Source: Zelopaecilomyces penicillatus
Taxonomy: Eukaryota > Ascomycota > Sordariomycetes > Hypocreales > Pseudodiploosporaceae
Assembly (NCBI GenBank): GCA_005765155.1
Contig: VCCP01000005.1
Location: 868,001-932,000 of the forward strand
Reading direction: 5' to 3'
DNA length: 64,000 nucleotides
The notes below the pieces were generated by a model. The model did not search any database and was not told where the DNA came from. It was given only the letters and a program-made list of their open reading frames with translations. Positions 24,201-33,665 of this stretch are shown here, one piece after another. Made by a program: the position numbers and the translations under genes. Positions within the stretch are counted from its first letter, which is position 1, and each line of letters opens with the position of its first letter.

Positions 24201-26303
24201 AGGGTGTCGCTTGCCTGCTCATCAAGCAGTGTGAGCTAGGATGGTCAAAGGACAACAAGGTTCTGAACCCTGTTGATGCTGTAACCGAGCGTGTCGTGGT
24301 TGTCTCCAAGCTCAAGACGCCACAACCGCCTGAGACCAGCCCTGGTGCTAGCAGTAATGCTCCTGTCCTCGGTGATAGCTCACAAATTCGCATTGCAACT
24401 CGCAGCGCAACCAAAGATTCTCCTATTTTGGGCACTCCTACCAGTAATGAGCCGACTCAGCGCGTGGTTGAGGCAGTCACTCCTGTTAAGGCCAAGAACG
24501 AGTTGAAAGAGGCAGAAACGCCGGTGCAGTCGTCCAAGGAGAATCAGAATGAGAAGCCGGAGCGCAAGTCACGCAAGAAGAAGGGCTCATCCGCCAAGGA
24601 AACGGAGTCTCTGACAACCAACGGGACAGCCACGGTTGCCAAACCCGATGGGGGCAAGGCCAATGGTATGACAGCAGAGGCATTTGACTCTGCCGTCAAC
24701 GGTATCGAGACGAGAATAGGATCTGTCGTCACTGATTCTCTCAAGGTTTCGCTCAAGAACCTGCATGGCAAGATTGACGAAAGTGCTCGCGTTAGAGACG
24801 AGACGTTCAACCATCACCAACTGAAGCTACTTGATATGGTTTCCGAGGTGCTGAATGAGAACACACAGAAGGTGCTAGAGTCGCTCATCAACCAGCAGTT
24901 TACCGATGTTGTCATTCCTTCGATTGGCGAGAAGACTGGCAAGGCTGTCACTGATCTCCTTCAGAATAAGTTTCAACCGAGCATCACATCAGCCGTCCAG
25001 AAGGAAATCCAAACGGCCCTCCCTCATGCTCTCAACCGCTCACTCCGATCTGGCGACTTTATCAATACCATTTCGGATAGGGTTAGTAACGCTGTGTCTA
25101 CCAGTGTCCAGGAGCAGGTGCTCAATACCTTGACTCAGCAACTCACGCCAACCTTCACGAACATTGCCACCCAGTCTGCTCAACGTGTCGCCGGTGAACT
25201 TCACCAACAGTACACAAACCAGTTCGAGCAGATGAAGGCGCAACACGTGGCCGATGCCAGCAAGATTGATCAGCTCATGTCGTACGTGACTCGACTCACG
25301 GACATGGTGTCTACCATGGCGGCTTCGCAGTCATCGCTTCAGGCTGAATTCTTGAAGTTCAAGCAGCAGCCTGTTGAGCTTCCTGGGGCTTCTGGAATCC
25401 AAGGACACCCTATTGCTGGCCCTGTTCACAACCCCGGCCCTCACGGTTATGGTAACAACGGTCTAGGAAGCCATCATGGTGGTTACGCTCCGAGCCACGT
25501 CCCAAGCCACGCCCCCAGCCACGTTCCCAGCCATGCTCCCAGCCATGTACCTAGCCAGGCTGCAAGCCAGACCCAGTCTTTCATGAACAACAACCCTCAA
25601 TACATGAGGGGATCACAGCACATGCCAAGCCCGCAGGGGTCTGGTGTTGCCTCGGATCATGTGGGTCCCGCGAGCAATGTGAATGCCCTGGCTACCGCAT
25701 ATGCCCACCAGATGAACAAGAGTGATGCTGAGGCAGATGGGGATATGGTACAGCGCATTCGTGTCATTGAACAAGCCATCCAGGAAGGTCGTCTCCAAGA
25801 CGCCATGATTCAGTGGATTCAGAGCGGACGAGAGGAGGAGATTTTCCGACGATGCCTCAGCCGCTACCCACCAAACAAGTTTGAAAACCTCCCACAACTC
25901 ATTCTTCTCGTTGTGATTGCGACAATCTCAAAAGACCTCAAGCCAAACCCACGTCTGAAGGAGGAGATTGAGTGGATCGAGATGGCTGTCCGGTCTTTTG
26001 GCGAGAACATGCCCAACTATGTAAGTCTAAAACGCCTAGCAACATGTACCTTAAGATAAAACAAAGATACTAACAACGGAATAGGATTGGGAAAACGAGT
26101 CTTCTCGCGAGGTGATGAAGAGCACATCGCAGACGATGCAGCTATTGGTCAATCGCATGCAACCCTTGATGGCAGGAATTCAGGATGGTTTCCCCACCGA
26201 CCCCTTCCTGGCCAACCTTGACCGAGGAAAGCTTGACTGGATTGTACGGACGTCGGACCACATTCTGGATACTTTCAGACGAGGACCTCGCCGATATGAC
26301 TAG
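21218..26303 (+). CDS. EDC4: EDC4/Ge-1-type mRNA decapping scaffold (WD40 protein)
   Basis: Exons 21218-26020 and 26085-26303 encode 1,673 aa. The 64-nt intron has GTAAGT, a TACTAAC branch point and TAG. The N-terminal 550 residues are disordered with a Gln-rich tract (40-70). They hold four leucine-rich helical motifs: TANLLNLLKFS (22-32), GLLAALMRG (about 158-166), YLLNLLNRPK (about 217-226) and IYQHLMGSL (about 308-316). Residues about 550-1020 are the WD40-like propeller region (DDTVVVSLDKSGRVKFWDVRD, HTLQLWDLALGKP). A Lys/Glu-rich linker, a long helical part (about 1150-1390), SHVP/SHAP tetrapeptide repeats (about 1421-1445) and a C-terminal alpha-helical domain (about 1508-1673, QEGRLQDAMIQWIQSGREEE) follow. 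This order is that of metazoan EDC4/Ge-1, plant VARICOSE and S. pombe Pdc1, which scaffold Dcp2 in P-bodies. Confidence 0.9.
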
Positions 26304-27157
26304 AGTACACACACTGACCGCATGTCATTGCTTCGAATGATAATCTTGCTGACTGATGTTGAGCTTGGAGTTTGGTGGACATTTTGAACTTGCAACGCGT
26401 CTTATGATTCCCAAGAACATTGCTTGAGCCCCTGGTTCAGGGGAAGGGGAGGAGGAATGCGGTTTTACCCTTGGTCTTTTTCTGTTATTCTTTTCTTTTC
26501 TTTCATGTTCACTAGAAGGCTCTCGGAGGCGCATGACATCTCGCGATTGATGACTTTGGAATGATGATGTAAATCAAGACAGGGGAGGGGGACAGGCTGA
26601 GGAATGCATTCTGAGCGATGCTGAGTGATGCTGACGGCGACAGACGAAGTCGTCACATCAAATGATTTGTAATTTCTTTCAATTTTTTCCATGTTGTTGA
26701 TGAGCTTCATATGGAGTTGCTTGTTGTTTGTACGTTTTACTTGACCTTGGTCACCCGATAGTGTAATAATGTGGATATATGTCGAGCATCAACATTTTGT
26801 TCGACTGAGATGACCAAACATGAACAGAATTGAAGATAATGTGAGGAAGACGTGTATGAGAAAAGATGAGTTTGTCCATGCTTTGTAAGTACGATGCAGA
26901 TGTTTGAAGGGGTGAGCAGATCTGCGTTGCATCACTTGGTCATCGTTTGATTCCTCTACGAATCTGGACATAATCACTATCCCATTCCTTACTACTGCTT
27001 GCCTGCCTCACATGCCTACATAAACCATGACACGATTGAAGAATCACGAAGGTCATAGGGCAGACCTGCTAGCCACCTGAAGACAAACTCAATTTAATCG
27101 CTTAACTTAATAATCGTTGGGTTCATATTATCTACCATTTGTTGCTGGGAACTTCCA
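26304..27157. other. convergent 3' flanks, no gene seen
   Basis: This lies between the ends of the EDC4 gene (plus) and the small secreted-protein gene (minus), so it should hold both 3' UTRs and terminators. It contains only short frames with no coding features, plus a TTTTCTTTTCTTTC pyrimidine patch near 26,490. Confidence 0.6.
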
Positions 27158-27605
27158 TCATGATACATCCGAGTATATATTCCCAATCTTGACACACCGG
27201 ATTCGTTTCCCACGGAAATGAGTGTTGAGGTTGACGCAGCCATTCGGAAGAATACCGAACCGCTTACCCGCGCATGTGCCGCCATTCTTGGTTTTCGACT
27301 CAAAAGCCCACCATCTACCCTCTCCGCCGCCAGGAGTAAGGGCTCCATTAAGATAGACGGAGTTGGAAGTATCATCCATGGTGACGTGAACAAGTTCAAA
27401 GGAGGCGTGGCCATAGTTCAAGTTATCACTGTTGATAATATATATTTAGTTAGTCAATAGTGAGCTATTGCCATTGTTGTATTTAAAATGATTCTTCAGT
27501 TGCATACCATTGATTGCCTTTGTACTCGTTGGCCTTTGGCCGAGTTTCTGCAGAGATGGCGGTTGCCATGGCGGAAATGAGGGTGAAGGCAGTGATGAGA
27601 CGCAT
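27158..27605 (-). CDS. small secreted four-cysteine protein
   Basis: Exons 27605-27508 and 27428-27158 give 122 aa; the 79-nt intron has GTATGC and CAG ends and splits a Cys codon (TG|T). Residues 1-19 (MRLITAFTLISAMATAISA) are a signal peptide. The mature part has four cysteines (C33, then GGTCAG, NGCVN, IRCVK), enough for two disulfides. It is rich in Gly, Asn and aromatics (GGGEGRWWAFESK). There is no enzyme motif and I do not recognise a family. Size and cysteine pattern fit a secreted effector or antimicrobial/wall-associated protein, which is inference. The gene sits tail-to-tail with the EDC4 gene. Confidence 0.8.
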
Positions 27606-28947
27606 GTTGATGAGAGTTGTTGATGTTTAGACTTTGTTTTCTCACAGGCGTTGATAATAATAATGGGAGAATGGGAGAATGCACCATATACACTGGGACT
27701 TGTTGGCTATTTAACAAAGTTGATGATTTCTCTTTATTCATTCACTTGGTAGTAAAGCGTAAAAGAATGAATCATTTATCACCGCATTGGGATAGTTTTA
27801 GTACTACAATGTCCAAATCAGCCGCATCTACACCATTTCTCGTCATTGTAGACACAAAGTGAGTCATATAGAAGGTGAAGAAACATACCCAATTAAATGC
27901 AACAACTAACAAGTACTTGCACTGGGAGGAGCAATTTGTATTGGATGTGTTACAGAATGGTAGAAGGCGACTACAGTGCATTACTCGCGGAGATGATTTC
28001 TGAAGCGATCATGACCTTATTTATATTCATGCGTTCCAAGAGCGTTGTTTATGTTCACTTACATCCCCACGCTCCAGGGTAAATCTAGACAGGGCGACGC
28101 CAAACTAGTAAGTACTATGATCGAAACCAAAAACTGACAACTTATTCGGCAGACATGCCGTGTGTGTTTTATTTAGTACACACGGGTTGCTCATGGATAG
28201 GAGTAGCACAGAATAGATACGCTGATCTAGGAGTGAGGCTCACCTCCTCTAATAGTCAATAACATCATGTCATGTTGGAGATGTAGCCGTCTTAATGGTT
28301 TACATTGTACTCTCTTCCAAAGTCTAGATACCTCAACTGTGCTGAAAATGGAACGAGCAGAAACAGTAGATGCACGGTTGCGGCACAGGTAGAGAGACAG
28401 CTGTGATTGAATTGGGGGCATGGGGGTGTTTGGTTGATGATGAAGCATTCAGCTAAGCTAGACGAATACTGACTTAGACAATGCTAGTCAACACACATAG
28501 GATGAATCATGTTGGCCAATCCCAGACCACTCCTGTACATGCCGGTCTCTCATCTCTTCACAACATGGGAACACCCCCTTTTTTTCATCTAGCCGATGTG
28601 CTAAATAAAACGCCAATTTTCCCAATCCATCTAGATATCTAACCATCGTACTTGAACACAATGGGCTAGATTCTACCCACTCTGTCTGAACCACCCCCAA
28701 TGAGGTCGTTGCTGGCCACTATGAAAGTAGGTCTCAAAACCGAGTCATTCACTCTTTGACATTGTTTCTTTTCTTTTCTTTTTTCTCACATAGTCTGCCA
28801 CTAGACGTCGTGTCACATTCCAGCTCTATATCCTGCTATATAATAGGCCCCCCCCCCAAAATAGGAACAAGAATAAGACAAAAATAGCAAGTAAACACAA
28901 GAAGTAAAAGGAAACGTTAAACAATCGCAGCCCATCTTTTGTACACG
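27606..28947. other. intergenic, no gene seen
   Basis: AT-richer spacer between the promoter of the small secreted-protein gene and the 3' end of the aminotransferase gene. Frames are under 85 codons and uninformative. It contains pyrimidine runs near 28,765 and a C10 run at about 28,849. Confidence 0.55.
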
Positions 28948-30459
28948 TCATGATCTAAACTCATCCCTCACAGCTCTTCCAAACTGCTCAACCCCCCGTT
29001 CCAGCTCCTCCTGCGAAGCTGTGGCCACAAACGTCATCCTGAAAAACACCTTGTCCACGTCATGCTCAACATGGAACCAACTGCCCCTGGCGACTAGAAC
29101 CCCATTGCTCTCTGCCATTTCAAAGATTCTGTCTTCCACAGCCTGGCACTGCTGCTGCTCTAACCCCATAGCATTTGCCACTCGCTCAGGATGGCTCTCT
29201 AGATCTATAATGATCCATGTAAACATTCCATGCGTTGGTGTTGTCCACGTACAGATCTCTTTAGGTAGATGCTTCTCAAACGCAGCAACCATGGTGTCTC
29301 GCCTCAGTCCGTACTCGCCTGAGAGATGATTCAGCCAGTTGGCGAAGCCCTCCTCGCCCCAGTTTTCGACAAGGAGTTTGTATAGCATGACTTGGGATGG
29401 GCCGCTGGGCGAGGAGGGTCCTACTTCGGCAAAGTTGGCGAACATGTCGACGATTTGGCTGCTGGCTGTTAACCAGCCGCAGCGGAGTCCGGGAGCGAGG
29501 ATTTTGGAGGTAGATTCCACGCGGATGACGCGGCCGGATCCGTCGAGGGATAGATAAGACGTGGGGAGCGATTTTCGAAATGTCTCAAGGAGAGAGAAAG
29601 GAGGATAAGCGTCTAGTGATGTAGAGGATTCATCGAGCCGCAGGAAGAAGTAAGGGTCATCTTCAAGAATCAGCAAATCATGCCGCTCAGCAACCTGGTA
29701 GATTGCAATCTTGCGCGCCGTGGACTGCGTTATGCCCGTGGGATTATGACCAGACGGAATGGTATACAAGACAAAGGGCTTACGGCCCCGCGACGTATCC
29801 CAGCACCGAAGCTTTGCGTCCAGATCCTCAGGCACCAGACCATCCTCGTCCATTTCGATGCCTTGCGTCTTGATGCCATGAGCCTTTGCTGCCATAAGCG
29901 TGCCCGTGTAGGTAAACTTCTCCGTCAAGATCCAATCGCCTCTGTTGCAGAACATACGTAGGACAAGGTCGATGGCGGAGGTCGAGCCACAAGTAAGCGT
30001 GGTGTCCCAGTCCTGGTACGGGGGGTTGTGAATGAATTTGGTCTTTTCGCGAAACGAGTCCACCAATTGGCCTAACCCCGAGGGTTCTGCGTAGTTGAGA
30101 GCAGAAGAAAGATCAAAGGCAGCCTCCCCTTTGGTGCATGTCATGGGACTGTTTGGATTCAATGCTCGAGGTTGCCGGCACTCTCTTGTGCCCGTCATTG
30201 TCATGGATTGCCAGGGATAGTAGAGCGAGTTTGGTCTCCCAGTGCCTAAGGGGATTGTCGCAGACGGATTGAGTGTTTTAGCAGAGTCCTTTAATGGCGA
30301 TACTTCTTGAGCCAGGCTCTCATCGCTCCATCGATGGTCCCATCGTTTTGCTGGTCTCTTGGAAATAGCAGACAAGCCGGGGTGTGTCGGTCGCAGCTTG
30401 GCAGCGTCTATGGCCTCGCCCACGAAGATATCATGCGGTTTCTCGCATTCCAGGTTCAT
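28948..30459 (-). CDS. PLP-dependent aromatic amino-acid aminotransferase (ARO8-like)
   Basis: Intronless, 503 aa, a normal length for the fungal Aro8/Aro9-type class I aminotransferases. Visible family marks are CGSTSAIDL (phosphate-loop side, about 157-165), SGHNPTG with the cofactor-ring Asn at 239, EDDPY (266-270) and the Schiff-base lysine in STSKILAPGLRCGW at Lys319. A C-terminal RMTFV motif would hold the substrate-carboxylate arginine. Members interconvert aromatic amino acids and their 2-oxo acids (Phe, Tyr, Trp); some act on 2-aminoadipate or kynurenine. No mitochondrial presequence is evident, so it is probably cytosolic. Neighbouring genes do not suggest a pathway cluster, so the exact substrate is open. 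Confidence 0.9.
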   Translation of the reverse strand: MNLECEKPHDIFVGEAIDAAKLRPTHPGLSAISKRPAKRWDHRWSDESLAQEVSPLKDSAKTLNPSATIPLGTGRPNSLYYPWQSMTMTGTRECRQPRALNPNSPMTCTKGEAAFDLSSALNYAEPSGLGQLVDSFREKTKFIHNPPYQDWDTTLTCGSTSAIDLVLRMFCNRGDWILTEKFTYTGTLMAAKAHGIKTQGIEMDEDGLVPEDLDAKLRCWDTSRGRKPFVLYTIPSGHNPTGITQSTARKIAIYQVAERHDLLILEDDPYFFLRLDESSTSLDAYPPFSLLETFRKSLPTSYLSLDGSGRVIRVESTSKILAPGLRCGWLTASSQIVDMFANFAEVGPSSPSGPSQVMLYKLLVENWGEEGFANWLNHLSGEYGLRRDTMVAAFEKHLPKEICTWTTPTHGMFTWIIIDLESHPERVANAMGLEQQQCQAVEDRIFEMAESNGVLVARGSWFHVEHDVDKVFFRMTFVATASQEELERGVEQFGRAVRDEFRS

Positions 30460-30734
30460 TTTCAGCGAATGTGAAGACTCTGTAATTTAATCTTGTATCG
30501 TGAAGGTGCTGGAACTACGTGGCGAGTAATGTAGCAAAGACGAGCCCCAAGTTTCTCGCCAAGGATCAAGGCCGGCGTCCATGACTTAATTATACTTTAA
30601 ATACTCTGGTTGGGATGTCGTAAGTGCGACATTAGCTGAGGCTCCACATATTTATTCTTCACGCTCCTTTGAGACAAGGTAAGTAGACCAATAGCTTGCT
30701 TTTGCTGTGAGACCGAATCCTTTGACGGGCGGTA

Positions 30735-30757
30735 GGGGGGGGGGGGGGGGGGGGGGG
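30735..30757. repeat. G23 homopolymer
   Basis: Twenty-three consecutive G on the plus strand. It lies 276 bp beyond the aminotransferase ATG, between that gene and a weak open frame. Length is likely variable or error-prone in sequencing. Confidence 0.9.
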
Positions 30758-30769
30758 ATCGTCCGATTA

Positions 30770-31126
30770 TCATCCATCCCACTGGTTTCTGGACCGGGTA
30801 TCACCACCGGGAATCCCTAATTCATCAGCATCAAGGCCGTTTATCTGATCCGCTGACCAAGCTTGCGGAACGTACGGACATTGCGTCACATGCAAATCTC
30901 CTTGGTCAATGTCTTGGTCTAGGTACGTGTTTCGATCGGCAGTTCCCCCAGATCCCTGAAAGCGGAAAAGCGATGAAAAAAAGTTACCTTCTTTTACCTC
31001 AATGAGTAGGATATCAAAGCGAATACTACCTGAGGTAGCGTTGAGAATGTCGAGCGAGTCTACTTTGGCAAGATGATGTTGGTCCAAGTTTTCCGTTCGG
31101 TAGCGCTGACAAGGGTCTTTCTTCAT
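30770..31126 (-). CDS. doubtful 118-codon open frame
   Basis: An open frame beginning MKKDPCQRYRTENLDQH. A 42-nt GT...AG segment (about 30,959-31,000) is in frame and could be read through or removed. The C-terminal half (YLDQDIDQGDLHVTQCPYVP) has protein-like composition, but I recognise no family and see no signal peptide or strong start context. A small orphan gene, a decayed exon and a chance frame are all possible. Confidence 0.2.
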   Translation of the reverse strand: MKKDPCQRYRTENLDQHHLAKVDSLDILNATSGSIRFDILLIEVKEGNFFSSLFRFQGSGGTADRNTYLDQDIDQGDLHVTQCPYVPQAWSADQINGLDADELGIPGGDTRSRNQWDG

Positions 31127-31796
31127 GCTGGCAGAGTTGGGGGAAAGCTAACCCATGCTCGGCTTGGGCCGTGGATGGACGGGACTGGACTGGAACCTGC
31201 ACAGAAGAATGGCGAATCTTGGAGCGAAGTAACAGAAAACCTGAGACAGCATATGTAAGACTCCGACTGCTTTCTCCCCCCCTGTGTTTTTGAACGCGTA
31301 TTACTACTGTAGGTCCGGGTTCGCCGATGGCGGTTGTTTGTCCGGATAAACTTGACATTGTAACCTCTATTTGCCTAATTGGACTTGAGAACATAGGCAT
31401 GAATAGCCGTTGCGTGGAGACGATCCTGGTGATGTGTTTTTTTTTTTTTTTTGACATGACTCGATGCATGCTTATGGTTTGGAATGGATCTGGGGGTTTG
31501 ATGTGGTAATACGCTACTGAGAAAAGAGGAATACCAAGTATTTAAATGTAAATCAGCACAACCGAATGAATCAGGTGTGCATGGCATTACTATATAAAAA
31601 TGTAAATAAAAGTTGGGTCAGCATTTATAATAAAATAAATCAGCCTTGCGTAGACAGGCAATCAAGGCCGCAAGATCCATTGTAGGTAGTCGCCAATAAA
31701 GCTATTTACATCAAGGCTGATAAGTAAATGATCTCTCGATACACAATCACCATCATTACTTCACTCACAATGCAGAGTCCAGTATCTAATTCAAGC
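31127..31796. other. intergenic, no gene seen
   Basis: Contains a T16 run (31437-31452) and an AT-rich stretch (31,590-31,640) that is probably the 3' flank of the first cysteine-rich gene. No supported frame. Confidence 0.5.
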
Positions 31797-32093
31797 TCAT
31801 ATGCAGCCCTCACATCGGCTATTGATCGTATACTCACGGACGTTGTGTCTCGGCGCGGGAATGCCGCAAAAGCCAATGGCACCAGATGGTGTTGTCCGGT
31901 TCCCGCACTTATACGGGAACGGCTTTGCCAGTGAATGACCGCAGCTCTTATAGAAAATATACCATCCGCAGGCACAGCAGCCAGGGTTGTTTCGATAGTA
32001 GACAAGAACTTGCTCTATTATATCTTCAATCTCATATAGCTCAATCTGCCGAGGCTGAGGCCGAGGCTGCTGGGCTCGGGATGAGGTTGACAT
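31797..32093 (-). CDS. cysteine-rich small protein, tandem paralogue 1
   Basis: Single exon, 98 aa from ATG 32093; an in-frame upstream extension contains the CACACA repeat and is discarded. There is no signal peptide and the first 28 residues are polar. The rest carries eight cysteines (39, 40, 42, 51, 63, 76, 94, 97) in the order CxCGWY...SCGH...YKCGNRTT.SG..GFC..PAP.H...Y....C..C. The same pattern recurs in the neighbour at 32906-33214, starting from a shared QVLVY..RNP segment. Cys pairs, the CGH and the terminal CxxC suggest a small zinc-binding fold. To my knowledge such CGH/KCG.RTT.SG proteins are uncharacterised in Sordariomycetes. A role is not evident; a cytoplasmic or nuclear location is inferred from the lack of a leader. 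Confidence 0.75.
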   Translation of the reverse strand: MSTSSRAQQPRPQPRQIELYEIEDIIEQVLVYYRNNPGCCACGWYIFYKSCGHSLAKPFPYKCGNRTTPSGAIGFCGIPAPRHNVREYTINSRCEGCI

Positions 32094-32169
32094 TCTTTGT
32101 GTGTTTGGTTGGTTCGGAAATAGCAAGTGCGAGGAAGGATGCGTCAAGAATGAATGGACAGATATGATC

Positions 32170-32171
<2 letters not shown>

Positions 32172-32203
<32 letters not shown>
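32172..32203. repeat. (GT)16 microsatellite
   Basis: Uninterrupted GT dinucleotide run 79 bp beyond the start codon of the first cysteine-rich gene, so it lies in its leader or core promoter. Copy number could vary between strains. Confidence 0.9.
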
Positions 32204-32204
<1 letters not shown>

Positions 32205-32280
32205 CGTGAGAGGTGAGATGGTTTGGCATTTCAAGGAGCTGGGTGAGTTGTGCTGTATATCCATAGAGATGATGCATGCA

Positions 32281-32322
32281 TGACCAAAGTTTGAATGCTG
32301 CTGGCTTGAATCCTATAATATG
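32281..32322 (-). promoter_or_regulatory. conserved upstream block, copy 1 (gene at 31797-32093)
   Basis: By eye, 34 of 42 bases match the block at 33353-33394 upstream of the paralogue; both plus-strand copies start TGACCAAAG and end TATAATATG. A TATA-like GTATAT lies about 25 bp nearer the gene here, and TATATAA holds the same relative place in the other copy. Further out both copies share a GCAGTTTG...GCTCAA(C/T)GG patch. This fits duplication of gene plus promoter, with the block retained. Confidence 0.6.
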
Positions 32323-32905
32323 GGATACAATCCACGTATATAATATTATCACAATGCCGCAGTTTGTTTGCCTCTTTGCTCAACGGTGTGATGTCAGCAC
32401 TGGTCTATCAATTGCGCGAGAATGGATTCTCTCGGCGTAGCTGTCAAGTCTGACCCTTTCCTCAAAGACGGAGTTCCCAGGATGACCTTGTTTCTCCATT
32501 TCATCATAGTGGCATCGGCCTATCATTTCTCCATCACATGTCAAGATTTTCCTCGTCATCACTCTCCTTCAGATCCAGCAGTACCTTTTGTTTTTTTTAT
32601 AATCCCTTTTTAATCATTGGCCACAGTAACAAGAATATTAATTGGCAGTTGGGCAATCTTATGAAGAGCATTCTTGCCCCAGGGGCGGCGCCCCAGCAAT
32701 TTCTAGTAATCTCTAGCAATATCTAGTAAGTAAGACTTCTTACCTGATATATCTATCACTGGGGATTATTTTTTGAGATGTATAGTTTGTATATTATAGA
32801 AAGTATCTAACAAAACTATCCCTATAAATCCGACTTCACTGTTAGATTGACAAGTACACCAAATAGATTTCTTGATCCGCGATCCAAGACGGACATCTGC
32901 AATGT
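32323..32905. other. spacer between the two cysteine-rich genes
   Basis: No gene seen. It holds a GC-rich inverted repeat GGGGC-GGC-GCCCC (32682-32694). A period-10 array follows almost at once (32702-32731: TCTAGTAATC, TCTAGCAATA, TCTAGTAAGT), then AT-rich DNA (32,740-32,850). The abrupt change in composition could mark an element end, but no second end is visible. Confidence 0.45.
32702..32731. repeat. three 10-nt TCTAG-headed tandem units
   Basis: Three adjoining decamers share TCTAG(T/C)AA, eight bases downstream of a 13-bp GC-rich inverted repeat. The function is unknown; a regulatory array or an element terminus are possible. Confidence 0.6.
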
Positions 32906-33214
32906 TCATCCTCCATTTCTTAGGCAGTCATTACACACGCAGTCGACATAGTATTGAGAGATGATATGCACAGGCGCTGGACGACTGCAAAAGCCAGCTT
33001 GGCCGCTGCCCGTCGTTCGCCCCCCACATTTCAAATCGTATTTCCGGTACGTGTGGCCGCATTTTGTAGGGTACCAATACCATCCGCAGGGGCAATTATC
33101 AGGGTTTCTTGCATCGTATACAAGAACTTGCAAAGTCGTTTCGTTCATCTGACTTGGCTGAAATGGCTGAGGCTGGGGTTCGGACGGCGACGGCGACTGG
33201 GACTGTGAATCCAT
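32906..33214 (-). CDS. cysteine-rich small protein, tandem paralogue 2
   Basis: Single exon, 102 aa, from ATG 33214. A Ser/Pro/Gln-rich N-terminus (1-22) is followed by the module shared with the gene at 31797-32093: QVLVYDARNP, CPCGWYWYP, KCGH, LKCGGRTTGSG, GFC, PAPVH and CVCNDC. Cysteines are at 41, 43, 52, 63, 76, 92, 94 and 97. Seven positions plus the CGH histidine coincide between the paralogues, so these are the likely metal ligands or disulfide partners; the extra cysteine differs. No signal peptide is visible, which favours zinc over disulfides. It is transcribed in the same direction as its partner, 812 bp apart. Function unknown. Confidence 0.8.
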   Translation of the reverse strand: MDSQSQSPSPSEPQPQPFQPSQMNETTLQVLVYDARNPDNCPCGWYWYPTKCGHTYRKYDLKCGGRTTGSGQAGFCSRPAPVHIISQYYVDCVCNDCLRNGG

Positions 33215-33328
33215 TTTGTTTTGTTTTGCTTTGCCTGGTTTGTAAAAATAAGGAAAGTTTAGCAGGCAAGTGTAGAATGCGTGAGGAATAGATAGCAGGG
33301 TAGGATTCAGAGAAGCGAGCCGTGCTAC

Positions 33329-33335
33329 TTATATA
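33329..33335 (-). promoter_or_regulatory. TATA box of the 32906-33214 gene
   Basis: TATATAA on the minus strand, 115 nt before the ATG and 18 bp on the gene side of the conserved block at 33353-33394. Confidence 0.55.
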
Positions 33336-33352
33336 AAGATGAAAGCAACATG

Positions 33353-33394
33353 TGACCAAAGGTTAGATGCTGTTGGCTCTAACCGTATAATATG
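33353..33394 (-). promoter_or_regulatory. conserved upstream block, copy 2 (gene at 32906-33214)
   Basis: Counterpart of the block at 32281-32322, 34 of 42 identities with no gap. It lies just upstream of the TATA box. The conserved core words are TGACCAAAG, ATGCTG, TGGCT and TATAATATG. Confidence 0.6.
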
Positions 33395-33633
33395 AGGCAG
33401 TCTCACAGTGGCTTCTAAGTATCAAAGCTAACGTCCGAGGAAGATTCAGCACGGCTGGCGCTTTCTGTGGCTTTTAATCAAGGTTGATGACATGATTATC
33501 GTGAGGTTAGGTGGCACCGTTGTGAACGCGGCAGTTTGCTCAATGGTAATACTTTGCTAGTATAGATTTAGCAAGCTGGTTGATGTATGTTGGTGATGAC
33601 CACACTACAGAGGGAAAGAGCAAATATGGCATG

Positions 33634-33635
<2 letters not shown>

Positions 33636-33661
<26 letters not shown>
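33636..33661. repeat. (AT)13 microsatellite
   Basis: Alternating AT run that ends four bases before the stop codon of the oxidoreductase gene, in its 3' UTR. Confidence 0.9.
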
Positions 33662-33664
<3 letters not shown>

Positions 33665-33665
33665 T

